Positions 34,585 to 43,694 are shown, counted from the stretch's first letter. The stretch is 64,000 nt of DNA from Brevibacillus sp. (GCA_017656235.1 JACDOF010000012.1:1-64000), one strand, 5' to 3'. Made by a program: numbers and translations. Notes: a model not told the origin generated them from the letters alone.

Positions 34585-36345
34585 ATGTGTGGAATTTGCG
34601 GTGTGTTATCGTTCGACCAGGATGTGGAGTCGGAGGACACACTCATACAAATGCTGCGCAGGATGGAAGGTCGAGGACCGGATGACGAAGGAATCCATAT
34701 TGTACCCGGTACCGCGCTTGGACACCGCCGTCTCAGTATCATTGATCTGAGTCAAGCGGGACATCAGCCGATGGTCGATTCCGAATCGGGACTTGCCATC
34801 ACCTTTAACGGAGAAATCTACAACTACCGTGAGTTAAGGGATGAACTGACCCGGTACGGCTGCCGCTTCCGCTCCGGCAGTGACACGGAGGTACTGTTAA
34901 AAGCCTACGCCCATTGGGGTGAATCATTCGTCCAGAAACTGTACGGCATGTTCGCCTTTTGTCTCCACGATCAAAAGCGGCGGCGTTGGCTCCTGGTCCG
35001 CGACCGACTGGGAATCAAACCTCTCTATTATGTGGATAAACCGAACAAGCTCGCGTTTGCCTCTTCAATTCAAGCTCTGTATGCCGCCCGGCAGTTTCAG
35101 CCAGACCTCTCTCCCCAAGCTCTCCACTATTACTTGTCGTTTCACGCAGTCGTACCCGCGCCGCTGACCATTTTCCGGGAAGTGAAGAAACTGGAACCCG
35201 GGACGTACTTGGTCGTGGAAGAAGACGGCCGCAGACGGCAGGAACGCTACTGGCAGCTCCGCTATTCGCCGCAGGAGGACGTTTCAGAGGAAGCATGGAT
35301 CGAGCGGCTGCTTGCGGTTCTGCGCAAAAGCGTCAAACGACGGCTGGTAAGTGATGTACCGGTGGGCGCCCTGCTCAGCGGCGGACTGGATTCCAGTCTG
35401 ATTGTGGCGCTGATGCGCGAGGAACTGGCAGATGTGCGCACCTATTCGATCGGTTTTGAGGATGTGGAGAGCGAAGCAGGCAATGAATTCGTTTACAGTG
35501 ATCTGATTGCCAGGACGTTTTCCACCGATCACCAGAAGATCTTTGTCGACTCAAGACAACTGCTCACGGAAATCCGCGCCTGTGTGGCGGCGATGTCCGA
35601 ACCGCAGGTGAGTCATGACGCTGTCGGATTTTATCTGCTCTCCCGTGAAGTAAGCAAACGGACGAAAGTTGTTTTAAGTGGACAAGGAGCAGACGAAGTC
35701 TTTGCCGGGTATCACTGGTATCCCAAGATGGAGGGGCAGGCCGATCCTGTCTCCGCCTACAAGGCCGCCTTCTTCGACAGGGACGATGAGGAGGTGCAGG
35801 CGGCACTCGCTACCGAGTACCGGACGGAAGATGTCTCTACCCTGTTCGTACAGCAGCACTTTGCCCAGCCGGGGGCGGATGATCCCGTCGACAAGGCATT
35901 GCGGCTGGACACCAACGTGATGCTGGTGGAGGACCCGGTCAAACGCGTCGATAACATGACCATGGCCTGGGGTCTGGAGGCGCGCGTACCGTTTCTCGAT
36001 CATGAGGTCGTTGAACTGGCGGCCACCATCCCGTCCCGGCTGAAGGTGTACAACGGCGGAAAGGGCATCCTCAAAAAAGCGGCCGAGCGCTGTCTGCCGC
36101 ACGATGTCATCTATCGCCAAAAGGGGTATTTCCCGGTTCCGGCACTCAAGTACCTGCAAGGAGAATACCTTCAGTTTGCGCGTGACGTTTTGCTGTCAGA
36201 TACGGCAAGACAGCGCGGTCTGTTCGATGCGGTTTACGTTGAGAAGATGCTGCAGGATCCAGGACAGCACATTACCATTCTGGGAGGGAGCAAACTGTGG
36301 CAACTCACCTTGCTGGAATACTGGCTCCAACAGATCGGAGCGTAA
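34585..36345 (+). CDS. Asparagine-synthase-like amidotransferase (AsnO of NAGGN pathway)
   Basis: 586 aa. N-terminal class II glutaminase with Cys2 (MCGICGVLS), RGPDDEG and FNGEIYNY; C-terminal synthetase with the PP-loop LLSGGLDSSLIV and EARVPFLDHEVVELA. Taken alone it could be AsnB. Its two downstream neighbours, a GNAT acetyltransferase and an ATP-grasp ligase, are the partners of the amidotransferase that makes N-acetylglutaminylglutamine amide, an osmoprotectant dipeptide known from Pseudomonas and Sinorhizobium (asnO-ngg). It would convert the terminal carboxyl to amide with glutamine as donor. Confidence 0.8.
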   Translation: MCGICGVLSFDQDVESEDTLIQMLRRMEGRGPDDEGIHIVPGTALGHRRLSIIDLSQAGHQPMVDSESGLAITFNGEIYNYRELRDELTRYGCRFRSGSDTEVLLKAYAHWGESFVQKLYGMFAFCLHDQKRRRWLLVRDRLGIKPLYYVDKPNKLAFASSIQALYAARQFQPDLSPQALHYYLSFHAVVPAPLTIFREVKKLEPGTYLVVEEDGRRRQERYWQLRYSPQEDVSEEAWIERLLAVLRKSVKRRLVSDVPVGALLSGGLDSSLIVALMREELADVRTYSIGFEDVESEAGNEFVYSDLIARTFSTDHQKIFVDSRQLLTEIRACVAAMSEPQVSHDAVGFYLLSREVSKRTKVVLSGQGADEVFAGYHWYPKMEGQADPVSAYKAAFFDRDDEEVQAALATEYRTEDVSTLFVQQHFAQPGADDPVDKALRLDTNVMLVEDPVKRVDNMTMAWGLEARVPFLDHEVVELAATIPSRLKVYNGGKGILKKAAERCLPHDVIYRQKGYFPVPALKYLQGEYLQFARDVLLSDTARQRGLFDAVYVEKMLQDPGQHITILGGSKLWQLTLLEYWLQQIGA

Positions 36346-37112
36346 ACAGCTACCCGATCTCGCTGATCAGTTGGCAGCAAACTCCGCCTCACATCGCTTC
36401 TCGGTTGAAACCGGAAGTGGCAATCGACTGCGGATGGGGCAATCTGATCTTGGGGCAGACCTTTTCGTCGCACGAACAAATCATCGAACTGTTCAGGCAA
36501 GAGCCGGAAGGGCGACGGGACATCGCCATGTACGTCTACGATCCGCATATCCTCGTGGCCAAAGCATCCGATCTCTTGTTCTTCGATCCGTCCATCACCT
36601 ATCGGTTGTGGCTCCATCCTGGCATCAAACAGCCGTCCCCTTCAAAAAAATACCGGGTACGGCTGCTGCAGGGGATGGCTGACGCGCTTGCAGTCAACAA
36701 ACTGTACCTGGCGTGCGGCATGGTGCCAAGCGACCCGGAAACCGTTTGTCAAAACCAGCGGACCAGCTGTTTTGTCTACTACGTGGCCGAGGACAGAGAG
36801 ACCGGTGAGATCGTCGGCAGCGTAATGGGGGTTGACCACAAGGCGGCGTTTGGCGACCCTGACAACGGGGCCAGCCTGTGGTCGCTCGCCGTTTCCAAAC
36901 CGTACCGGGCCTGGGGCATTGGAAGACGGCTGGTGCGGCAGCTGTCCTTGCATTATTTGACGCGCGGCAGGGATTACCTTGATCTGTCCGTCCTTTACAA
37001 CAACAAAAAAGCAATTCGCCTCTACGAATCGCTCGGCTTTTGCCGTGTCCCGGTCTACGCCATCAAACGACGCAACCGGCTCAACCGCCACTTGTATGAG
37101 GGGGGGCGATGA
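36297..37112 (+). CDS. GNAT acetyltransferase, N-terminal half of NAGGN synthetase as separate gene
   Basis: 271 aa. GTG at 36297 lies after GGAGGGAGC, so the 49-base overlap with the amidotransferase is probably real. A ~110-residue N-terminal region (VAIDCGWGNLILGQTF, RDIAMYVYDPHILVA) precedes a GNAT domain (SCFVYYVAEDRETGEIVGSVMG, SLAVSKPYRAWGIGRRLVRQL, YNNKKAIRLYESLGF). In the proteobacterial Ngg protein this half and the ATP-grasp half are fused; here the stop at 37112 separates them. It would acetylate glutamine or the dipeptide. Confidence 0.78.
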   Translation: MATHLAGILAPTDRSVNSYPISLISWQQTPPHIASRLKPEVAIDCGWGNLILGQTFSSHEQIIELFRQEPEGRRDIAMYVYDPHILVAKASDLLFFDPSITYRLWLHPGIKQPSPSKKYRVRLLQGMADALAVNKLYLACGMVPSDPETVCQNQRTSCFVYYVAEDRETGEIVGSVMGVDHKAAFGDPDNGASLWSLAVSKPYRAWGIGRRLVRQLSLHYLTRGRDYLDLSVLYNNKKAIRLYESLGFCRVPVYAIKRRNRLNRHLYEGGR

Positions 37113-37116
37113 GGCG

Positions 37117-38064
37117 ATGAACATCTACGCCGGTATTTTGATCGAGGAAGCGAAGCGGCGCGGCATCCAGGTCACCATCCTGGACGAAGCACTGGGCCTG
37201 TTTCACCTGCAGCATGAGGGCGAACAGGTAACGTGCCGCGAATCGCTGACAGACCGCACCTCGGCGATTGCGTTCATGCGCTGTGACGACAAACGCCTGA
37301 CGCATGCCACCTTGAAAGAAGCGGGGATTCGCGTTCCCCGTCAGCACACCTATGCAAGCCTGGCATCAGCCGCCCGCTTTCTTGCCGAATGCGGGGCGGT
37401 CGTGGTAAAACCCCTTCGCGGGGAACAAGGGAGAGGCATCACCGTCGACGTCCGCACGGAATCCGAGCTGGAGCAGGCAGTCCGGTACGCCCGCCAGCAC
37501 TGTGACGAGGTACTTCTGGAAGAGTTCGTCGAAGGACGGGACACGCGAATCATCGTGATCGATCACCGCTTCGTCGCCGCCATCGAGCGGACGCCCGCAG
37601 CCGTCTCCGGAGACGGCTGCCGGACGATCCTGCAGCTGATCGAAGAAAAAAATCGGGTGCTGGCGCGCGAGACAGCGGGTGAGTCACGCATTCCGCTGGA
37701 CAGCGAAACGATTCGCGTCATCACCTCCCAGGGTTATCAACCGGACGACGTGCTGCCCCCGGGGGCCACCCTGCCCGTCCGCAGGACAGCCAATTATCAC
37801 ACTGGCGGCACGATTCGGGATGTGACCCCCCGCATCTCCCCCTACCTGAGAGAAATAGCGGAGCGAGCCAGCCTCGCCCTGGAGATCCCGGTTGTCGGTT
37901 TTGACTTTCTTGTCAGACAAACACATGACTCCTCTTCCCCCAAGGAAGAGGAGTACGTGATCATCGAGGCAAACGAACGGCCTGGTCTGGCCAATCACGA
38001 ACCACAGCCCACCGCCCAGATTTTTATTGATTTTCTTTTCCCATCCACGAAAAAAATTGTGTAA
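37117..38064 (+). CDS. ATP-grasp ligase, C-terminal half of NAGGN synthetase as separate gene
   Basis: 315 aa from ATG 37117, following GAGGGGGG and four bases after the GNAT stop. ATP-grasp features: VVVKPLRGEQGRGITVDV, VLLEEFVEGRDTRIIVID, and VGFDFLV...YVIIEANERPGLANHEPQP. The last segment is very like the end of Ngg synthetases and cyanophycin-synthetase relatives. It would join two glutamines by a peptide bond. The three-gene order and tight spacing make a single operon. Confidence 0.8.
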   Translation: MNIYAGILIEEAKRRGIQVTILDEALGLFHLQHEGEQVTCRESLTDRTSAIAFMRCDDKRLTHATLKEAGIRVPRQHTYASLASAARFLAECGAVVVKPLRGEQGRGITVDVRTESELEQAVRYARQHCDEVLLEEFVEGRDTRIIVIDHRFVAAIERTPAAVSGDGCRTILQLIEEKNRVLARETAGESRIPLDSETIRVITSQGYQPDDVLPPGATLPVRRTANYHTGGTIRDVTPRISPYLREIAERASLALEIPVVGFDFLVRQTHDSSSPKEEEYVIIEANERPGLANHEPQPTAQIFIDFLFPSTKKIV

Positions 38065-38136
38065 ACTGATGAGAGGAGCACCTAACGTGGTGCTCCCTCA
38101 CGTTTTAGGCCGCTGCGGCCGAAAGGAGTAGCAATC

Positions 38137-38691
38137 ATGTTTTATTCATTCCTGCTCGTCTTTACCATTCAAATCAGCTACATGACGCTGTATTCAATGC
38201 GGATGATCTTCATGATCCGAGGACTCCGTTATGCGGCCGCCTTGATCAGTTTTGGCGAAATCGGTGTCTATCTGGTCGGTTTGAACATGGTCCTGAACAA
38301 CCTGAACAACGTCTGGAATTTGCTGGCCTACTGCGCAGGATTTGCGAGCGGCATTCTCGTCGGCAGCAAAATCGAAGAGCGCCTTGCGCTTGGCTATGTA
38401 ACAGTAAAAGTGATCACTCCTTCTCCCGATGACCCGGATGAGCAGCCGGACTTCCATCTCCCGGAGGAGCTGCGCAAAGCAGGGTTTGGAGTAACCAGTT
38501 GGCTTGGAGAAGGTCGGGACGGCAAGCGGTTGGTAATGGAAATTCTGACCAAACGAACCAATCAGAAAAAACTGCTGGAATTGATCAACAAGTGGGAGCC
38601 GCGCGCCTTTGTCGTCTCTCATGAACCAAGCAGTTTCAAAGGCGGGTTCTGGGTAAACCAGATACGCTCCAGAAAAGATGGTGCGCAATAA
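38137..38691 (+). CDS. yebE: UPF0316/DUF2179 membrane protein (YebE-like)
   Basis: 184 aa. Three membrane helices at the N-terminus (FYSFLLVFTIQISYMTLYS, YAAALISFGEIGVYLVGL, VWNLLAYCAGFASGILVGS), then a soluble DUF2179 domain (KIEERLALGYVTVKVITP, LRKAGFGVTSWLGEGRDGKR). Matches UPF0316 proteins such as B. subtilis YebE, function unknown. Start ATG follows AAAGGAG. A hairpin (GGAGCACC/GGTGCTCC) at ~38075-38095 separates it from the NAGGN genes. Confidence 0.88.
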   Translation: MFYSFLLVFTIQISYMTLYSMRMIFMIRGLRYAAALISFGEIGVYLVGLNMVLNNLNNVWNLLAYCAGFASGILVGSKIEERLALGYVTVKVITPSPDDPDEQPDFHLPEELRKAGFGVTSWLGEGRDGKRLVMEILTKRTNQKKLLELINKWEPRAFVVSHEPSSFKGGFWVNQIRSRKDGAQ

Positions 38692-38728
38692 AACAAACCG
38701 TCAGGGACGTACGTCCATGACGGTTCAG
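38692..38728 (+). terminator. Hairpin after yebE, probable terminator
   Basis: AACCGTCA pairs with TGACGGTT, the loop itself containing GGACGTACGTCC, two bases beyond the stop codon. No clear T-run follows on the plus strand, so termination efficiency is uncertain. Confidence 0.5.
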
Positions 38729-38749
38729 TGTGCAGACAGAAAGAGGCGG

Positions 38750-38935
38750 CCATTTACTGTTCCTCACTCCGCTGCCAACCAACAAGGAGGCGGAACTGCC
38801 CGCTTGGCTGGTTGGCAAAGTCGTTCATTCGGAAAATGGCCGCTCTCCTGTCACATAACAGCTTCTTCGCTGGTTGGCCACCGGAAGCGAGCGCGAAAAA
38901 CGCCCCTCTCGTGTTCACGCCACTTTGGCTGCGAT
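38750..38935 (-). repeat. Dispersed intergenic repeat, copy C
   Basis: On the minus strand it contains GGGGCGTTTTTCGCGCTCG, CGGTGGCCAACCAGCGAAG and then TGACAGGAGAGCGGCCATTT, AACGACTTTGCCAACCAGCC and GGTTGGCAGCGGAGTGAGG. It thus combines module 1 and module 2 of copy B without the ~90-base spacer found there. It fills the gap between yebE and terC. Confidence 0.7.
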
Positions 38936-38974
38936 CTGAAACCCAACAAAGTGGTTGGCGAAGCGTACCAATCC

Positions 38975-39700
38975 TTACGAACCGGTCGGAATCTCATCGG
39001 GAATCGATTCCTCGTCCTTCCGCCGTTCCGAAAGCTGAGTAGCTTCACTTTCCTGCCGGCTCCGGTTGCGCACCCACAGCCCAGCCCCGATGACCGCGGC
39101 CACGACCAGGATGTCAAAACCGTAGATCAACCAGGGCGAACCCAGAAAGTCGTTGACGATTTTTTCGTGTGTGATCATCTTGGCGGCCGTCCATGCGAGA
39201 ATTCCCGAACCCAGGTAGACAATCCATGGGAATCGCTCCATCGCTTTCAAGATCAGGTGGCTGCCCCAAATCATCACCGGTATGCTGATCAACAGTCCGA
39301 TGATGATCAGCGTCAGATCACCCTTGGCTGCCCCGGCGATAGCCAACACATTGTCAAGGCCCATCAGAATATCGGCGACCACGATCGTGCGAATCGCCTG
39401 AATCAGATTCTCACCCGGCTTGATGTCTTTTTCTTCCTCTTCTTCCACCAGCAGTTTGTAAGAGATCCAGACCAGCAGCAGTCCGCCGATCAGATAGAGG
39501 TACGGGATCTCCAACAACAACGCGGCCGCCACGGTCGCCAGCACCCGTACGCCTATCGCCGCAGTCGTCCCCCACAAGATCGCTTTTTTCTTCTGTTCCG
39601 GTGGCAGCTTTCGGCTCGCCAGCGCAATCACCACGGCGTTGTCTCCACCCAGCACGAGGTCGATCGCAATGATCAATAAAAGCGAGCTAAGAAATTCCAT
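38975..39700 (-). CDS. TerC-family membrane protein, probable Mn2+ exporter
   Basis: About 241 aa from MEFLSSLLLI (ATG 39700; GGAGGAAACG upstream). Seven or so membrane helices with the paired TerC motifs LVLGGDNAVVIALA and DILMGLDNVLAIAGA, which carry metal-binding Asp. A cytoplasmic acidic loop (VEEEEEKDIK) and a charged tail follow. Homologues (YjbE/YkoY, Alx) export manganese and are switched on by the yybP-ykoY riboswitch, which is present upstream here. Confidence 0.9.
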   Translation of the reverse strand: MEFLSSLLLIIAIDLVLGGDNAVVIALASRKLPPEQKKKAILWGTTAAIGVRVLATVAAALLLEIPYLYLIGGLLLVWISYKLLVEEEEEKDIKPGENLIQAIRTIVVADILMGLDNVLAIAGAAKGDLTLIIIGLLISIPVMIWGSHLILKAMERFPWIVYLGSGILAWTAAKMITHEKIVNDFLGSPWLIYGFDILVVAAVIGAGLWVRNRSRQESEATQLSERRKDEESIPDEIPTGS

Positions 39701-39793
39701 CTCCCACACGTTTCCTCCAACTCCTCTCTGCATATCTGTTCAAGCAGTCCGCCAAGCCAAGACTGCTTCGCCCTTGCAGGTGAGAAGTCAAAC

Positions 39794-39923
39794 AAAAAAG
39801 ACCCCCACCTACGTAGGAACATAGGCAAAGGTCTTGCTAACAACGGTGTGTACGTTGCCAACAAAGCCGAGGACCCGCGGCGTCCTGTGAATGACGACTT
39901 TGCTGTAAAAGCTACTCCCCTTT
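39794..39923 (-). promoter_or_regulatory. yybP-ykoY manganese riboswitch
   Basis: On the minus strand the hallmark sequences appear in order: AAAGGGGAGTAGC, CGTCATTCAC, CGGCTTTGTTGGCAACG and TAGCAAGACCTTTGCC. The last strand can pair instead with GGGGGTCTTTTTTG to form a terminator, giving the expected switch: Mn2+ binding stabilises the aptamer and allows read-through into terC. It ends about 95 bases before the terC start. Confidence 0.92.
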
Positions 39924-40027
39924 GAATGGAAAAACAATGTATCACGTGCTACCAATATGGTACTCTGACACGGCAGTTGTTGTCAACCTCGCAATTCAAG
40001 TATCATGGAGGGGAGGAGGGTTGTCAA

Positions 40028-40546
40028 TTGAAGAAGACGTTCGTCCTGGAGGCGGTCATGCTGGCCGTGTATGGGGAGCTCCTGGTACCGCCCGAACCAG
40101 TTGAATACATTATTCCGCTGTCAACCATCTATGAACTGGAAGAGATCCTGCACAGTCCAGACCCGATCATGCTGGACGATGAGGAAGATGCACACGTGCG
40201 GACGGTTATTTCTCACATGATCCGCTACTTCGACGATCCGTTTACCCGAAAAAAGCTGCAAAAGGGACTGGTCGCCCCTTGGTCAACCGTTTCCTTTCCA
40301 TATCAGGATGACGTGACACTTACCGTGCTGAGGGCGGAAGACACCGCCTACTGGGGAGAACTGTTTGATCCCATCGAAACCGAGCTGCTGCTGGCAGCCA
40401 TGCGCTGCGAAGTACCGCTTTTGACCGACCAGCTCGACCTGCAGAAACGGATCATTGAGCATCAGGCACCCGTACAGTTTTATGATATCGAAGATTTCAC
40501 GTTTGCCGTGGAAGAGGGAATCTCTCTGGAAGATTTGCGCGGCTAG
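40028..40546 (+). CDS. Hypothetical protein
   Basis: 172 aa from the TTG at 40028, which follows GGAGGGGAGGAGGG; the track's extra 34 residues come from the riboswitch region on the other strand. The sequence LKKTFVLEAVMLAVYGELLVPPEPVEYIIPLSTIYELEEI begins an alpha/beta protein, with a very acidic stretch (MLDDEEDAHV). No motif or membrane segment recognised. It stands alone, divergent from terC. Confidence 0.6.
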   Translation: MKKTFVLEAVMLAVYGELLVPPEPVEYIIPLSTIYELEEILHSPDPIMLDDEEDAHVRTVISHMIRYFDDPFTRKKLQKGLVAPWSTVSFPYQDDVTLTVLRAEDTAYWGELFDPIETELLLAAMRCEVPLLTDQLDLQKRIIEHQAPVQFYDIEDFTFAVEEGISLEDLRG

Positions 40547-40642
40547 CGAGGTGGCTTTTTTTTCACAAGCAATTGGCTCTTTTTTTTGCACGAAGAACCG
40601 CTTATAGTGAGGAGCAAACGACAGCCTACAAGGAGCAGGATC

Positions 40643-42070
40643 ATGGGACGTAAAGCGAAATATATCTCTGTCTTGCATCAATTGCGCTACCAGATTTTAA
40701 GCGGGGAGTGGCCAATTGGCTCCGCCTTGCCGCCGGAGAGAAAACTGGCCGATCAGTTGGGCGTGAGCCGCAATACAGTGGTTCGGGCCTACAGCGAACT
40801 GGAAGCAGAGGGCTTGATTGCCGGACGGATGGGCAGCGGACGCTACGTCCAGCCGCTGGTTCCCTTGTCCGTGCCGGAGCGGATGGATTGGCAGAAGAGA
40901 CTGGATGCGGATCAACCGTCCTCCTCCCCGTCGCACATGGCTGATCTGCTGTCGATCAGTTCGCCGCGTCAAGGCGTGATCAACTTCACCCACGGTGACG
41001 GAGGCAAGCAAACCTTGCATTCGTCCGGATTTCCACGCTACCTGCAGCAAACGGCAGAACGCGTTGAGTCCTACTATTTTTTGCCGATTGACGGTCATCC
41101 GGACCTTCGCAGGTGGATCGTCTCCTGGATGGGACTGGAACAGATTTCCTCTCCCGAACAAGTGGTCATCACCAGCGGATCGCAGGAAGCGCTGAAACTG
41201 GCCACTTCACTGCTGGCCAAGCCGGGTGATACCATCGCTGTTGAGATGCCCACGTACTTCGGAGCACTGCAGTTGTTTCAGCAGCTGGGGATGCGCATCA
41301 TTCCGATTCCGCTCGATCGGGACGGGATGCGGGTTGACGTATTGGAAGGGGTATTGGTCCGGTACAGCCCCCGTTTCGTCTATACCGTTCCCACCTACCA
41401 CAACCCAACCGGCTGTACGCTTTCACTGGACAGGCGGAAACAGTTGATCGCGCTGAGTGAGCGTTACAACCTGCCCATTATTGAAGATGATGCATACCGT
41501 CACCTGCACCTGTACGAGGAACCACCCGTTCCCTTGAAAGCGCTCGATCAGACCGGTAATGTGATTTACCTGAACACGTTTTCCAAAGTGTTGTTTCCGG
41601 GGCTCAGACTTGGCTGGATTGCTGCCAACCGAGCCTTTATCCGCCACATCTCCCGGTTGAAGGAGCTGTCCATCACAACCAATACGTACGGCCAAATGGC
41701 TCTGCTAGCTTTTTTGCAGGATGGTGCCCTGCCGGCACATCTGGAACAGGCCCGCCAGCTCTACCGCTGCCAGGCGGAGGCGATGGGAAGGCACTTGAAA
41801 CAGTTGAAAGCGCTGGGCCTTTCTTACGAGGAACCGCACGGCGGGTTTTACTACTGGGTTGCGCTGCCGCCAGAGACCGATGCCCGTGACGTGCTGCGCC
41901 AATGTCTGACCCAAGGAGTTGCCTTTGCCTGCGGCGACATGTTTCTGACTCGGGAAGCAGTCCAGCCGTTTATCCGCCTCTGCTTCAGCCATGAACCAAT
42001 TGAAAAAATCGACACCGGCATGACCATCCTGGCCAAAGTGCTGATGAAACGAAGGGAGTTAGTATCGTGA
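40643..42070 (+). CDS. MocR-type GntR/aminotransferase regulator
   Basis: 475 aa from ATG 40643 after AAGGAGCAGG. N-terminal GntR winged helix (YQILSGEWPIGSALPPERKLADQLGVSRNTVVRAYSELEAEGLI) linked to a fold-type I aminotransferase domain with the PLP-binding YLNTFSKVLFPGLRLGW and PTYHNPTGCTL. MocR proteins sense PLP or amino-compounds and control adjacent genes. The 3' end overlaps azlC, so it probably regulates branched-chain amino-acid export. Confidence 0.9.
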   Translation: MGRKAKYISVLHQLRYQILSGEWPIGSALPPERKLADQLGVSRNTVVRAYSELEAEGLIAGRMGSGRYVQPLVPLSVPERMDWQKRLDADQPSSSPSHMADLLSISSPRQGVINFTHGDGGKQTLHSSGFPRYLQQTAERVESYYFLPIDGHPDLRRWIVSWMGLEQISSPEQVVITSGSQEALKLATSLLAKPGDTIAVEMPTYFGALQLFQQLGMRIIPIPLDRDGMRVDVLEGVLVRYSPRFVYTVPTYHNPTGCTLSLDRRKQLIALSERYNLPIIEDDAYRHLHLYEEPPVPLKALDQTGNVIYLNTFSKVLFPGLRLGWIAANRAFIRHISRLKELSITTNTYGQMALLAFLQDGALPAHLEQARQLYRCQAEAMGRHLKQLKALGLSYEEPHGGFYYWVALPPETDARDVLRQCLTQGVAFACGDMFLTREAVQPFIRLCFSHEPIEKIDTGMTILAKVLMKRRELVS

Positions 42071-42807
42071 AGCAGGCAACCAAACCGAGACCATCCTATC
42101 GTCAGGGAATGTTGGACGCGCTGCCGATTACGGTCAGCCTTGTCTTGTTTGGGGCAATATTCGGAATGCTTTCCTTGCAAACCGGCCTGTCGCCCTGGCA
42201 GAGTGTGGCGATGTCGATGATCGTGTTTGCCGGTTCCGCCCAATTTACAGCGCTGTCCATGCTTGCCGATAACGCCGGTGTCTGGGCGATCATCCTGGCA
42301 ACGTTTCTGCTTAACTCCCGCCACTTTCTGATGGGACTGTCGATGTCGCCATACTATCAGCGCTTTTCGACCGCGCAGATAAACGGCCTGGCCTTCTTTC
42401 TGATCGACGAGCAGTACGCCATCACCCTGAACCGGTTTCGTCATCACCAGAGCGATCTCGCCTATCTCTGGTCGGTCAGCCTGCTGTTGTATGGCGGTTG
42501 GGTAGTCGGCACGCTGATCGGCACATTGGCTGGACGCTGGATACCAGACCCCGCCGCGCTCGGTCTTGGGTTTAGCTTTACCGCGATGTTTGTCGCGCTG
42601 GCTTACTACCAGCTTACATCTTTGATACGGATCGCCAGCTTTTTGTTGTGCGGTACAGTCGCAGTTGGACTGGCGCTGGTTCTGCCTGACGGGCTGCACC
42701 TTTTGGCTGCAGGCGTTGTCGCCTTTTTGATCGGATACTTGCTGCCCCAAGCGGACGAGCAGACGGCAGGCCCCGCCCAACAGAAAACGGAGGTGGAAAC
42801 CGCGTGA
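42067..42807 (+). CDS. azlC: AzlC-family branched-chain amino acid exporter, large subunit
   Basis: 246 aa, about seven hydrophobic helices. The AzlC signature FGAIFGMLSLQTGLSPWQSVAMSMIVFAGSAQFTAL and LNSRHFLMGLSMSPY is clear. Starts with GTG overlapping the MocR stop and ends overlapping azlD, so the three genes are translationally linked. AzlCD exports branched-chain amino acids and analogues such as 4-azaleucine. Confidence 0.9.
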   Translation: MKQATKPRPSYRQGMLDALPITVSLVLFGAIFGMLSLQTGLSPWQSVAMSMIVFAGSAQFTALSMLADNAGVWAIILATFLLNSRHFLMGLSMSPYYQRFSTAQINGLAFFLIDEQYAITLNRFRHHQSDLAYLWSVSLLLYGGWVVGTLIGTLAGRWIPDPAALGLGFSFTAMFVALAYYQLTSLIRIASFLLCGTVAVGLALVLPDGLHLLAAGVVAFLIGYLLPQADEQTAGPAQQKTEVETA

Positions 42808-43133
42808 CAATCGAAACTACCTTGTGGTTGTACCTGGGAATGGCGGCCGTTACCTATTTGACACGCCGCGCCTTTTTGCGGCTGCCCAGCAAGTTCTTCT
42901 CACCAAGGCTGAGAAACGGGCTGTCGTTCATCCCGATTGGCATTTTTGCGGCCCTGATCTTCCCCTCGCTGTTTGTGGAAGACGGCAGGCTGGTCGTACA
43001 GCCGTTGTTTCTCACCGCCGGTCTGGTCTGTCTATTGATGATGGCCGCAAGCCGCAACGTTTTTCTCAGCTTTGGCATCAGTCTGCTGTTGGTCGTGCTC
43101 GTCTCCCTGAAGGTGCTCCCGTTTCCGATGTAG
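42804..43133 (+). CDS. azlD: AzlD-family branched-chain amino acid exporter, small subunit
   Basis: 109 aa, four predicted helices. The family pattern GMAAVTYLTRRAFL...LRNGLSFIPIGIFAALIFPSLF is present. Overlaps azlC by four bases (GTGA), starting with GTG. Forms the exporter with AzlC. Confidence 0.9.
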   Translation: MTIETTLWLYLGMAAVTYLTRRAFLRLPSKFFSPRLRNGLSFIPIGIFAALIFPSLFVEDGRLVVQPLFLTAGLVCLLMMAASRNVFLSFGISLLLVVLVSLKVLPFPM

Positions 43134-43205
43134 AAGAACAGGTTTTTGAATGCCTACAATCGGGAATGTACCTATATAAGGAATACTGTAAGGGAGCGAT
43201 ACGTG

Positions 43206-43685
43206 ATGGCTTTAGGAGAGAGTCCACTCGATCGGGCACCGGAACTGGAAGAAGAACAGGTCCAAACCATCCTGTTTCAGATGGGCAATGAACATTATGG
43301 TCTGCCCACCATGCATGTCAAGGAGATTATCAAGCCGCTGCCGATCACGCGTTTTCCCAAGTCGCCGCCGTATGTGGAAGGGGTTATCGACCTGCGGGGA
43401 AAAATCCTGCCAATCGTCAACCTGCGCACGATGTTTGGCCTGGAACCGCTGCCGATCACTGAATCGAGTCGTTTTGTCGACGTCGATCTGAACGGCTTTC
43501 GGACCGGCATCATCGTTGACGCCGTATCGGAAGTGGTTCACATACCAGTCAGCCAGATCGAACCGGCTCCACCGATAGTCGCAGGGGTGGAGGGACGCTA
43601 CCTGCAAGGAGTCGCCCGGATCAACGGCAAGCTGGTCCTGCTCCTGGAATTGGACCAAATTTTCTCCATCTGGATCAAGTCATAG
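43206..43685 (+). CDS. cheW: CheW-like chemotaxis coupling protein
   Basis: 159 aa from ATG 43206 (GGGAG nine bases upstream). Complete CheW fold: VQTILFQMGNEHYGLPTMHVKEIIKPLPITRFPKSPPYVEGVIDLRGKILPIVNLRTMFG and QGVARINGKLVLLLELDQIF. CheW bridges receptors and the kinase CheA. No cheA or receptor gene is near, so it is an orphan copy. A terminator follows at once. Confidence 0.9.
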   Translation: MALGESPLDRAPELEEEQVQTILFQMGNEHYGLPTMHVKEIIKPLPITRFPKSPPYVEGVIDLRGKILPIVNLRTMFGLEPLPITESSRFVDVDLNGFRTGIIVDAVSEVVHIPVSQIEPAPPIVAGVEGRYLQGVARINGKLVLLLELDQIFSIWIKS

Positions 43686-43694
43686 GAAATGAAA

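Noticed and set aside
34585-36345. Reading the asparagine-synthase-like gene as a lasso cyclase partner of the PqqD-like protein
   Set aside because: It is ~20 kb from the cluster, in backbone-like DNA, and is followed by GNAT and ATP-grasp genes that fit the NAGGN pathway. No transglutaminase-like B2 protein is near either locus.
41851-42810. 319-codon minus-strand ORF opposite the MocR and azlC genes
   Set aside because: Charged, low-complexity translation antisense to two clearly real genes.
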